A stretch of 64,000 bases of DNA. It comes from Chitinophaga lutea. GTDB lineage: Bacteria; Bacteroidota; Bacteroidia; Chitinophagales; Chitinophagaceae. The first letter of the stretch is position 1. Each line of letters starts with the position of its first letter. The notes beneath the pieces are model-generated. The model saw only the letters and a program-made list of their open reading frames with translations, did not search any database and was not told the DNA's origin. Location of the stretch: positions 2,046,001 through 2,110,000 of the forward strand of contig NZ_RPDH01000002.1 of the NCBI RefSeq assembly GCF_003813775.1, in the 5' to 3' direction. The position numbers and the translations under genes are program-made. This document shows positions 9,169 through 16,211 of this stretch, in pieces.

Positions 9169-10857
9169 ATGGTTCCGACGAAAAACCTCCTGATAATTAT
9201 CCTGACTATCCTGCTGGCGGCCCCGTTTACCGCTCGCTCAGGCGCCCCGTCCCTGCTGACCAATTTCACCTACAATACTACCTGTACGGGCGAAGAGGTG
9301 GAGTTCACCATCACCGACCCGGTCAACGATATCGATTCCGTTAAATGGTATTTCGTGAGCCCGCCGCTGTTGCCGACGGACTCGTCCGATCTGATCACCG
9401 GGGCCACCCATATTTACCCGGCCCCCGGCACCTACACCGTTACATTGAAAGTTTACAGGAACGGGGTGGAAGATATCACCACCGTTCCGATCACCATTGT
9501 AGATCGCCGCGGCGTAGACCTCGGGCCCGTGAACCTGACGCTTTGCGAAAACGCCACGCACGACCTGGTGGTGCCTTACGACGCCGCCGCCGTGTATACC
9601 TGGTATTTTGCGGAAGATACCGTGGTGGGCACCAACGTGTTCACCGTCACCGAGCCGGGCACGTATTACGTGGCGTACAACGGCTGTCGTGAACTGGATT
9701 CCATCAACATTTTTCATTCCCTCATCCCGGACATTGACCTGGGCCCCGACCGGGTCCTCTGCAATAACGAACTGCTGACGCTCGACGCTACGGCGCAAAA
9801 CGCCACGTACCTGTGGAGCACCGGCGAAACCACCCCCACGATCATCGCCAATTCCAGCAACGTCACCACCACCTACAGTGTGTCTGTAGACGTGGCGGGA
9901 TGCGGCACCTACACCGACCAGGTGACCCTCACTTTCCAGGGAACGCCCTACCCTTTCAGTCTCGGCGCCGATACGCTGCTGTGCGCAGGTGAAACGGTAA
10001 CCCTGAACGCCACCCGCCCCGAAGCTACTTCCTACCGGTGGAACACCGGTTCGCGCAACCCGCAGATTACGGTGAACCGCGGCGGCGCGTATTCGGTGTT
10101 TGTGACCATCAACGGGTTCTGCGACGTGGTGGACACCATGGAAGTGCGATACAGCCGGCTACGGCCCTTCAGCCTGGGTAACGACACCACCATGTGTTAT
10201 GGCAACTTCCTTGTGCTCACCGCCGACCACGGCACCGGCAATTATCTCTGGCAGGACGGTTCCGACCAGGCGACCTATCACGTGGACAGCTCGGGCTACT
10301 ATTACGTGACGGTACAGATCGGCCGGTGCGTGGAAAAAGACACCATCCGCGTAGACTTCCAGGACAGCCTGCGGGTAACGCTGGGAGAAGACACTACGCT
10401 GTGCATCGGTGAAACCCTGCGCCTGGTACCGAGGGGAGCCGGTGATAATTACAAATGGCAGGACAGTACCTCCGTAGCCAACTTCCTGGTAACGCAGCCC
10501 GGCATCTACGCCATCGTGGCGCAGAATGTGTGTAACCGCGCCACTGATTCGGTGACCGTTTATTACCAGGACTGTGACTGCACCGTGTTTTTACCCAACG
10601 CCTTCACACCCAATGGCGACGGGCGCAACGATTATTTCAGACCCGTATACCGCTGCCAGATAGGGCAATACAAACTGAGCATTTACAACCGCTGGGGTGA
10701 GTTTATCTTCCATACCACAGACCCGAGGGTAGGCTGGAACGGCCTGTACAACGGCTCTCCCGCCGCCATGAACACATACGTGTGGGTGCTGGAATATGTA
10801 GACGAGCTGAATTTGAAGAAGTATAACAAAACAGGGACGATCACCCTGATACGATAA
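9169..10857 (+). CDS. secreted multidomain T9SS cargo protein (PKD domain, repeats, type B CTD)
   Basis: A 562-residue extracellular protein. A signal peptide (to about residue 25) precedes a PKD-like domain (about 30-112, ending GATHIYPAPGTYTVTLKV). Then come five repeats of about 70 residues, each opening with a block like LGxDxxLCxGExxxL (near residues 114, 188, 262, 333 and 402). The last 90 residues are a gliding-motility-associated / T9SS type B C-terminal domain (LPNAFTPNGDGRNDYFRP, YNRWGEFIF, GWNG, YVWVLEY). That domain directs export through the type IX system. The repeats suggest a surface adhesin or structural protein. Degenerate copies of its 3' end follow the stop codon. Confidence 0.9.
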   Translation: MVPTKNLLIIILTILLAAPFTARSGAPSLLTNFTYNTTCTGEEVEFTITDPVNDIDSVKWYFVSPPLLPTDSSDLITGATHIYPAPGTYTVTLKVYRNGVEDITTVPITIVDRRGVDLGPVNLTLCENATHDLVVPYDAAAVYTWYFAEDTVVGTNVFTVTEPGTYYVAYNGCRELDSINIFHSLIPDIDLGPDRVLCNNELLTLDATAQNATYLWSTGETTPTIIANSSNVTTTYSVSVDVAGCGTYTDQVTLTFQGTPYPFSLGADTLLCAGETVTLNATRPEATSYRWNTGSRNPQITVNRGGAYSVFVTINGFCDVVDTMEVRYSRLRPFSLGNDTTMCYGNFLVLTADHGTGNYLWQDGSDQATYHVDSSGYYYVTVQIGRCVEKDTIRVDFQDSLRVTLGEDTTLCIGETLRLVPRGAGDNYKWQDSTSVANFLVTQPGIYAIVAQNVCNRATDSVTVYYQDCDCTVFLPNAFTPNGDGRNDYFRPVYRCQIGQYKLSIYNRWGEFIFHTTDPRVGWNGLYNGSPAAMNTYVWVLEYVDELNLKKYNKTGTITLIR

Positions 10858-10988
10858 GATGGATAGGCGGAGGAGCACAAAACCGGACAATCATCCTGAT
10901 ACGATCATATTGGGTGCCGGCATATGTGGATGAGCTGAATTCAGGAAAATAACAAAACGGGCATTATCACCCCCGATGCGATAAAAGA
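10783..10988 (+). repeat. degenerate direct repeats of the T9SS cargo gene 3' end
   Basis: The last 78 bases of the coding region with its stop (10783-10860) reappear in decayed form at 10911-10988. A shorter copy of the final 30 bases (10829-10858) lies between them at 10879-10908. The offsets of 50 and 128 bases fit two successive tandem duplications. The copies carry many substitutions and no longer encode the domain. Confidence 0.8.
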
Positions 10989-10989
10989 A

Positions 10990-11027
10990 AAAATCCCTCC
11001 CCGGGCGAGTACCTTGGGAGGGATTTT
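10990..11027. terminator. bidirectional intrinsic terminator
   Basis: A perfect 12-base stem (AAAATCCCTCCC at 10990-11001, GGGAGGGATTTT at 11016-11027) with a 14-base loop lies between two convergent genes. A and T runs on both sides allow termination in either direction. Confidence 0.85.
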
Positions 11028-11075
11028 GCTTTTACGGTTGATATCTGATTCTCCGACGCCCTTCGGCAACGGATG

Positions 11076-11990
11076 CTACTTCTCAAACGCCGAGAACTTC
11101 GCTGTAAACACGGCCGTTTCGCGCTTTTTAAAAGGCACGTTCCAGGTGCCGTTGTAGGTGATGAGCGCGGGCAGCAGCAGGTCGCCCATTTTCGTCATCT
11201 GCACGTTCATCTTCACATTAAAATCGAACACAAGGGTTCTGTACGACAGGGAATACCTGCGCCCCACGATTTCCATGGTTTCCTTGTTGAAATAGGTGAT
11301 CAGCTCGTCATATACTATTTCCGCGCGGTCCATGGCGCTCATATTCTTGCGCATCACGGCGCTGAACACGTAACATTCCGCACCGGCGTAGGTAGCTGCT
11401 TTGATGGAAAAATCATAATAGCGCATGAGGGCCGGATCGAACACGGCCACTTTGCTGCCCACTACAGGCACGCCGGAAATGGGTTTACCGGGATTGAAAA
11501 TCAGTTGTTTAAGCTGTGATTTATGCCGGGCCAGGCTGCCTTTGGCGGAGCCGCCTTCCTCATTGCACACCGTGCCTTTGGTGAAAAACAGGTTGGCGTA
11601 GAGCTCGGCGGTGTAGTAGTTGTAATCGCCTTTGCGGTTATAGAAATCTCCGGTGGTCTGTTCGTCGAGCACGTCCATTTTGCGGCAGTTGCCGGTCATG
11701 ACCTGGCGGGTATGCGATTTGAGGGAGGCGATGGTTTTACCGCCGGCCTTGTCGGTGATGCGGATGTCATTATCGGCCGTAAACCCTACGATGCGGAGAT
11801 TTTTGAACGCGCGGTAAAAGGTGGTATCGTCTTCCACACGTTTGATGAAACCGTTTACGTCGAAGCCTATACGCTTTGCATTGATCACCACCTCGTCGAG
11901 GTTAATCGTCATGCCTTTATAAATAGCTGTGTCCTGGGCTTTTGAATGGATGCACGGCAACAATAATAACAGTAGCAGGAATCTTTGCAT
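11076..11990 (-). CDS. secreted protein of unknown function
   Basis: A 304-residue protein with a strongly hydrophobic signal peptide (leucine run, cleavage near HSKAQ, residue 18). The mature part starts with a MTINLDEVVINAKR segment, similar in tone to the start of TonB-linked or carboxypeptidase-regulatory-like domains. The rest is strand-rich and ends in a beta-hairpin pattern (MGDLLLPALITYNGTWNV). No catalytic motif or lipobox was seen. It is monocistronic, between a bidirectional terminator and the anti-sigma gene. Function unknown; periplasm or outer membrane is likely. Confidence 0.7.
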   Translation of the reverse strand: MQRFLLLLLLLPCIHSKAQDTAIYKGMTINLDEVVINAKRIGFDVNGFIKRVEDDTTFYRAFKNLRIVGFTADNDIRITDKAGGKTIASLKSHTRQVMTGNCRKMDVLDEQTTGDFYNRKGDYNYYTAELYANLFFTKGTVCNEEGGSAKGSLARHKSQLKQLIFNPGKPISGVPVVGSKVAVFDPALMRYYDFSIKAATYAGAECYVFSAVMRKNMSAMDRAEIVYDELITYFNKETMEIVGRRYSLSYRTLVFDFNVKMNVQMTKMGDLLLPALITYNGTWNVPFKKRETAVFTAKFSAFEK

Positions 11991-12049
11991 CTGGCAAATG
12001 TAAGAAATTTTTGCAGCGCGGAATTTGCGCGGAGGGCTGATGCAGGCAA

Positions 12050-12910
12050 TCAGGTGCCTACTTTACCGGCTACGTACATAGCGGTGAGTGTGGGGGTGGG
12101 ACTGCCGCCTTTCTTTTCGAGGGTAACGGCATATAATTGTGCGCCAGGCACAAATTTCACTTTCTGGAATCCTTTCGCGGCCTCGCCCATTTCGAACACG
12201 CCGGCATCCACCGGCACGTTGTTCACGATGCCCCAGAGCTGGTACTGCTGGTCGGCAGGCGGTTCCGGCAGGTTGCTGATGGTCAGGTAAGCGTCTGCGG
12301 ATTTCGGATTGATGTAAACGGTGGCGAGTAAGTTCGGGCGGGATTTGGAAGCGGTGTACATGCGCACCATTTTCATATCGGCCTGGCGCAGGCGGTCGAG
12401 CATTTCTTCGGCCTGCTGCACTTTGGTCTGGTACACGCCTTTATCGGCCACCATTTTTTCCTGGTCGAACAGCAGCGCCTGGTATTTATTTTTCCATTCG
12501 GCTACGCTGTTGTAGTAATTGAAGTTGAAATAAACGCTGGCGATCAGGCCGATAATAGCGGCGGCGGCCACGTATTGCCATGCGGCGCTGACGAGGCGTT
12601 TTTCCTTCACCGGCTCTTCTTCGGCAGCGGCATAGCTGTAGGTTTCTTCCGAACCACCGCTTACGGGCACGATGGTGTCTGCCCCTTCGCCTGTCAGCCG
12701 CTGGAAGATGCGGTCTTTCACCGGTTCGGGCGGCGCGATGGAAAACAGTTGCACGTACTTCTCCATATCAAGCTGGGCGGCATCCACCGCAGCTTTTATG
12801 TCCGGGCTCTGGGCCATCGCAGCCTGCAGCTCCCTGACCTCCTGGTCGGTAGCCAAGCCAACTACGTAGCTTTCGATGATACCGGATGATATGTAACGTT
12901 GTACGTCCAC
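12050..12910 (-). CDS. membrane anti-sigma factor, RskA-like
   Basis: 286 residues: a cytoplasmic N-terminal anti-sigma domain (about 1-100, starting with the zinc-finger-like region IIESYVVGLATDQEVRELQ), one membrane segment (about 128-148, YVAAAAIIGLIASVYFNF), a periplasmic coiled-coil stretch (about 165-195) and a C-terminal RskA-type domain (YINPKSADAYLTISNLPEPP, YQLWGIVNN). The partner sigma gene ends only 4 bases upstream, so sigma and inhibitor are co-expressed. Release of the sigma factor would be triggered by an envelope signal that cannot be identified here. Confidence 0.87.
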   Translation of the reverse strand: MDVQRYISSGIIESYVVGLATDQEVRELQAAMAQSPDIKAAVDAAQLDMEKYVQLFSIAPPEPVKDRIFQRLTGEGADTIVPVSGGSEETYSYAAAEEEPVKEKRLVSAAWQYVAAAAIIGLIASVYFNFNYYNSVAEWKNKYQALLFDQEKMVADKGVYQTKVQQAEEMLDRLRQADMKMVRMYTASKSRPNLLATVYINPKSADAYLTISNLPEPPADQQYQLWGIVNNVPVDAGVFEMGEAAKGFQKVKFVPGAQLYAVTLEKKGGSPTPTLTAMYVAGKVGT

Positions 12911-12914
12911 TTTG

Positions 12915-13466
12915 CTATACCTGTTTTAGTATATTCCTCAATTGAATAATGGCATTCCTCATTCTGGTCTTTACGGTACCCAAAGGAATGTCCAGCACCC
13001 GGGCAATTTCTTCCTGGGTACATCCCTTGTAGTATGCTAGGTCAATAATAGTCCGCTGTTCTTTGTTGAGCTTTTCAATCACCTTGGCGAGCCCGAGGTG
13101 GTCCACAGAAGGATGAACTGTTAACTGACTTGTATGTGCATATACGTCATTCCCCAGCTCCTGGATTTTCTGATCCAGCTTGTGCGCTTTTGAGCGAAGC
13201 GCATCAATGGCAGTATTGCGGGCGATATTGAGCATCCAGGTAAAAAGACGCCCTTTTTCCGCATCATATTTTTCGATTCCGCGCCAGATCTTCAGGAAAA
13301 CTTCCTGGAGCACGTCGCTGGCCGCATTTTCATCGTTGAGGACTTTGAGAACAACGCCGTATAAGGCTGGAGAATAATGATCATACAGATAGCCGAATAT
13401 CGTTTGGTCATGGTTCCGAAGCCCCTGTACCAGTTCAAGTTCAGTATATGTATTAGAAGTTCCCAA
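12915..13466 (-). CDS. ECF-type RNA polymerase sigma factor (SigK-like)
   Basis: 183 residues with region 2 (about 20-95: YDHYSPALYGVVLKV, ASDVLQEVFLKIW, RLFTWMLNIARNTAID) and region 4 (about 125-180: RTIIDLAYYKGCTQEEIARVL, GTVKTRMRNAI). The only usable start is TTG at 13466. An in-frame TGA lies four codons upstream and the next in-frame Met is already inside region 2. It is paired with the RskA-like anti-sigma gene downstream. Targets unknown. Confidence 0.9.
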   Translation of the reverse strand: MGTSNTYTELELVQGLRNHDQTIFGYLYDHYSPALYGVVLKVLNDENAASDVLQEVFLKIWRGIEKYDAEKGRLFTWMLNIARNTAIDALRSKAHKLDQKIQELGNDVYAHTSQLTVHPSVDHLGLAKVIEKLNKEQRTIIDLAYYKGCTQEEIARVLDIPLGTVKTRMRNAIIQLRNILKQV

Positions 13467-13595
13467 ATGATATAGATCAGAAATATTGGCACTAAAATAA
13501 TGAAAAATATTACAATATGAAATTCTTAGGCATAAATATTTTTTATAATTGTTAATGAAAGGTCAAACGTGCCCGGAAACATACCCGCATAAAAA

Positions 13596-13620
13596 AAGGC
13601 CCTTCGCAAGGCCTCTTTTT
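13596..13620 (-). terminator. intrinsic terminator of def
   Basis: Short stem AGGCC / GGCCT flanked by A and T runs, directly after the def stop codon. On the minus strand it ends in seven T. The stem is only 5 bp without the A-T pairs, so confidence is moderate. Confidence 0.6.
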
Positions 13621-13622
13621 CG

Positions 13623-14201
13623 TTACCTGGGGAAAGTCATTTTGTAATCCACTTTGATCTTCCCTTTTGAAATATCATCCAGCTTGCCTTTCAGCAGGCG
13701 TTTTTTGAGCGGTTTGAGGTAGTCGATGAAGAGTTTGCCCTCGATGTGATCGTACTCATGAAAAATAACGCGGGCGGTGATGCCATGGAACGTGCGTTCG
13801 TGCTGCTTGAAATTTTCATCCATGTACCGGATCTTCACCTTTTCGGGGCGGCTCACGTCTTCCCTGATTTTGGGAATGCTGAGGCAGCCTTCCTGGTACG
13901 CCCATTCGTCTCCTTCGGTATCAACGATCTTTGCGTTGATGAATACCTGTTTGATGCCGTGATCGCCGGGATAGGCATTGGTTTCATCTTCTTCGAGATT
14001 ATTGATGATCTGCTCACTGTCCACTACGAACAGGCGGATGGGCTTGTTGACCTGCGGGGCGGCGAGGCCTACCCCGTTGGAAGCATACATGGTTTCCCAC
14101 ATATTGTCGATGAGCTTCTGCAAATCCGGGTATTCCGGCGTAATGTCCTGGCTGACCTCTCTTAAAACCGGGGCGCCGTAGGCTACTATTGGTAATATCA
14201 T
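13623..14201 (-). CDS. def: peptide deformylase
   Basis: Removes the N-formyl group from new proteins. The three metal-site motifs are present: GVGLAAPQV, EGCLSIP (metal Cys) and HEYDHIEGKLF (two metal His and the catalytic Glu). A longer frame opens at 14231, but the -7 box at 14229-14236 puts transcription start near 14222, so the Met at 14201 (MILPIVAYGAPVLR), which also matches the usual family start, is used. Length 192 residues is typical. A terminator follows at once. Confidence 0.94.
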   Translation of the reverse strand: MILPIVAYGAPVLREVSQDITPEYPDLQKLIDNMWETMYASNGVGLAAPQVNKPIRLFVVDSEQIINNLEEDETNAYPGDHGIKQVFINAKIVDTEGDEWAYQEGCLSIPKIREDVSRPEKVKIRYMDENFKQHERTFHGITARVIFHEYDHIEGKLFIDYLKPLKKRLLKGKLDDISKGKIKVDYKMTFPR

Positions 14202-14228
14202 GTTAAATCGAAATCGTACAAGAAAATG

Positions 14229-14236
14229 CAAAAATA
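14229..14236 (-). promoter_or_regulatory. -7 promoter element of def
   Basis: CAAAAATA on the plus strand is TATTTTTG on the minus strand, an exact TAnnTTTG match, 27 bases before the chosen def start. No clear TTTG -33 partner was found. Confidence 0.6.
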
Positions 14237-14248
14237 GGAATTTTCACC

Positions 14249-14665
14249 TTACCCGGCATGGTATTGCAGGTACTCCTGCAGGATGATGGTGGCGCTGATC
14301 TCGTCCACGAGACCTTTCTGCTGCCGGTCCTTTTTCTTCAGGCCGCTGTCGATCATGCTCTGGAAGGCCATTTTGGAAGTGAAGCGCTCATCTACCTGTT
14401 TAATGGGCATCTGCGGAAAATGTTTCTGCAGGATGCGCACACATTCCTGCACCAGGGCAGTGGCATCGGTAGCACTGCCGTCGAGGTTGCGGGGCATGCC
14501 GATGAGAATGAGCTCTACCGCCTCGGCCGCGAAATATTTTTTCAGGTAAGGCACCAGCTCGTGCGAAGGAATGGTGCCGAGCCCGCTGGCGATGATCTTC
14601 AGCGGATCGGTAACGGCCAGGCCCGTGCGTTTTTTCCCGTAATCTATCGCCAGTATTCTGGGCAT
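14249..14665 (-). CDS. ruvX: Holliday junction resolvase-like protein RuvX/YqgF
   Basis: 138 residues with the YqgF/RNase H-like fold: ILAIDYGKKRTGLAVTD (residues 4-20, first acidic residue D8), LILIGMPRNLDGS (about 52-64), VDERFTSKMA (about 95-104) and a final acidic residue in VDEISATIIL. The family acts in pre-16S rRNA 5' processing or junction resolution. It lies about 50 bases upstream of def on the same strand, but def has its own promoter. Confidence 0.9.
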   Translation of the reverse strand: MPRILAIDYGKKRTGLAVTDPLKIIASGLGTIPSHELVPYLKKYFAAEAVELILIGMPRNLDGSATDATALVQECVRILQKHFPQMPIKQVDERFTSKMAFQSMIDSGLKKKDRQQKGLVDEISATIILQEYLQYHAG

Positions 14666-14750
14666 GCGTCGTCGTTTTTATGGGTTTAGCCAGCCGGTGC
14701 CATGCTCCGGGGCGGCGTTTGAATGTAAATAAATTTTCAGGACACGGGGC

Positions 14751-15617
14751 TCAGCCTAAAATCAGCATGTCGGCAATCGCGAACACGGCATACACCACGC
14801 TGGCAACGCCGTTGGTGGTCATAAACGCGAGGTTCACGCGCGAAAGGTCGTTGGGCTTCACCAGCCGGTGCTGCATCAGCAGCATCAGCACGAACACCCC
14901 GGCGCCAATCCAGTACAGCCAATGAAACCCGCCCAGTAAACCGATGGTGACCGCCAGCGCCGCGGCTACAAGGTGCAGCGCCTCCGAAAAACGCAGGCCG
15001 CCCGCTTTTCCCAGCCAGGCCGGGATGGAATGCAGCTGCTGCGATCTATCGAACTCTTCGTCCTGCAAGGCATAAATGATATCGAAACCCGATACCCAGC
15101 AGAGCACCATCACGCTCAGCAGCACCGGCAGCAGGGCAAAGTACCCTGTTACCGCCAGGAAAGCGCCAATGGGCGCCAGCGACAGACCTACGCCCAATAC
15201 GAGATGGCAGAGGGCGGTGAAACGTTTGGTATAACTATATCCCAGCACCACGAGCAATGCTACGGGTGAAAGCAGGAAACAGATCAGGTTGATGAACCAG
15301 GTGGTGGCGATAAACAGCAGCGCATTGCCGATCACAAAATACAGGGCATTGCCGGAAGATATGACGCCGGCGGGAATTTCGCGCTGCGCCGTACGGGGGT
15401 TCTTTTTATCGAACTCCGCATCCAGCCAGCGGTTGAAGGCCATCGCCGCACTACGGGCAAATACCATGCACAGCACTACCAGCAGCAGCTTGGTCCAGTC
15501 GAACGAATGCCCCGCCCACGATACCGCCATAAAAAAGCCGGTCAGCGCGAAAGGCATGGCAAAAATGGTGTGACTGAATTTCACCAGGGAGAGATAGTGC
15601 TTGATGGTGGTGGACAT
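14751..15617 (-). CDS. UbiA-family polyprenyltransferase, probably MqnP-type
   Basis: A 288-residue polytopic membrane enzyme with about eight or nine hydrophobic segments. Both Asp-rich prenyl-diphosphate motifs are visible: NRWLDAEFDKKNPRT (about 62-76) and DIIYALQDEEFD (about 179-190). Family members attach a polyprenyl chain to an aromatic acid. The subgroup near UbiA found in organisms with the futalosine route has been proposed as MqnP for menaquinone synthesis; that assignment here is inference. It is 9 bases downstream of the SpoU methylase gene, probably one transcript. Confidence 0.82.
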   Translation of the reverse strand: MSTTIKHYLSLVKFSHTIFAMPFALTGFFMAVSWAGHSFDWTKLLLVVLCMVFARSAAMAFNRWLDAEFDKKNPRTAQREIPAGVISSGNALYFVIGNALLFIATTWFINLICFLLSPVALLVVLGYSYTKRFTALCHLVLGVGLSLAPIGAFLAVTGYFALLPVLLSVMVLCWVSGFDIIYALQDEEFDRSQQLHSIPAWLGKAGGLRFSEALHLVAAALAVTIGLLGGFHWLYWIGAGVFVLMLLMQHRLVKPNDLSRVNLAFMTTNGVASVVYAVFAIADMLILG

Positions 15618-15626
15618 GGTACGAAT

Positions 15627-16154
15627 TTACTTTTTTAATTTACAGAACAGGTCCCATACTACAATGCCGGCGCTCACGGAAATGTTCAGCGAATGTTTCA
15701 TGCCGAGCTGGGGGATTTCGATGCAGCCGTCCGCCTGTTTGATCACCTCCGCGTCTACCCCGCTCACTTCGTTGCCGAACACCAGGGCCAGCGGCGCGGC
15801 CGGTGGCTGGAAACCGTCGAGCATCACGCTACTGGAGGCCTGTTCGATGGCCATGATGGCGTATCCTTCCTGCCGCAGGGCCTGCACGGCTTCGAGGGTG
15901 GTGGGATAATACTGCCACTCCACCGTTTCGGTGGCCCCCAGGGCCGTTTTCTGGATGTCGCGGTGCGGCGGCACCGGGGTGTAGCCGCATAAAATAATAC
16001 CCTGTAAAAGGAACGCGTCTGCCGTTCTGAAAACGGAGCCCACGTTATGCATACTCCGCACATTGTCGAGCACGAGCACCAACGGCGTTTTGTCGGCCGC
16101 CTTGAATTCGGCCACCGTTTTCCGCCCCAGTTCCTCCATATTTAACTTGCGCAT
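15627..16154 (-). CDS. SpoU/TrmH-family RNA 2'-O-methyltransferase
   Basis: 175 residues with the SPOUT knot motifs: LVLDNVRSMHNVGSVFRTAD (motif 1, about residues 27-46), ALVFGNEVSGVD (motif 2, about 126-137) and IPQLGMKHSLNISVSAGI (motif 3, about 147-164). It modifies a ribose in tRNA or rRNA; the target cannot be told. Its -7 box is only about 6 bases before the ATG, so the mRNA may be leaderless. Confidence 0.9.
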   Translation of the reverse strand: MRKLNMEELGRKTVAEFKAADKTPLVLVLDNVRSMHNVGSVFRTADAFLLQGIILCGYTPVPPHRDIQKTALGATETVEWQYYPTTLEAVQALRQEGYAIMAIEQASSSVMLDGFQPPAAPLALVFGNEVSGVDAEVIKQADGCIEIPQLGMKHSLNISVSAGIVVWDLFCKLKK

Positions 16155-16159
16155 GCCTG

Positions 16160-16167
16160 CAAAGATA
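16160..16167 (-). promoter_or_regulatory. -7 element for the SpoU methylase operon
   Basis: CAAAGATA (minus strand TATCTTTG) matches TAnnTTTG exactly and lies 6 bases upstream of the ATG at 16154. This implies transcription starts at or very near the start codon. Confidence 0.6.
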
Positions 16168-16199
16168 ATTTTAATTACCGAACGGAGCCGCCGGCTTCT

Positions 16200-16207
16200 T
16201 ATATTTG
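16200..16207 (+). promoter_or_regulatory. -7 element for mutS
   Basis: TATATTTG matches TAnnTTTG exactly, 5 bases before the mutS ATG at 16212. With the oppositely oriented box at 16160-16167 it forms a compact divergent promoter region. The short distance again points to a leaderless or near-leaderless message. Confidence 0.55.
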
Positions 16208-16211
16208 CCGC

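Noticed and set aside
13466..13622. Promoter -7 box before the first ECF sigma gene (TATCATTTG)
   Set aside because: Three bases separate TA and TTTG instead of two and it overlaps the TTG start, so it does not fit the consensus.
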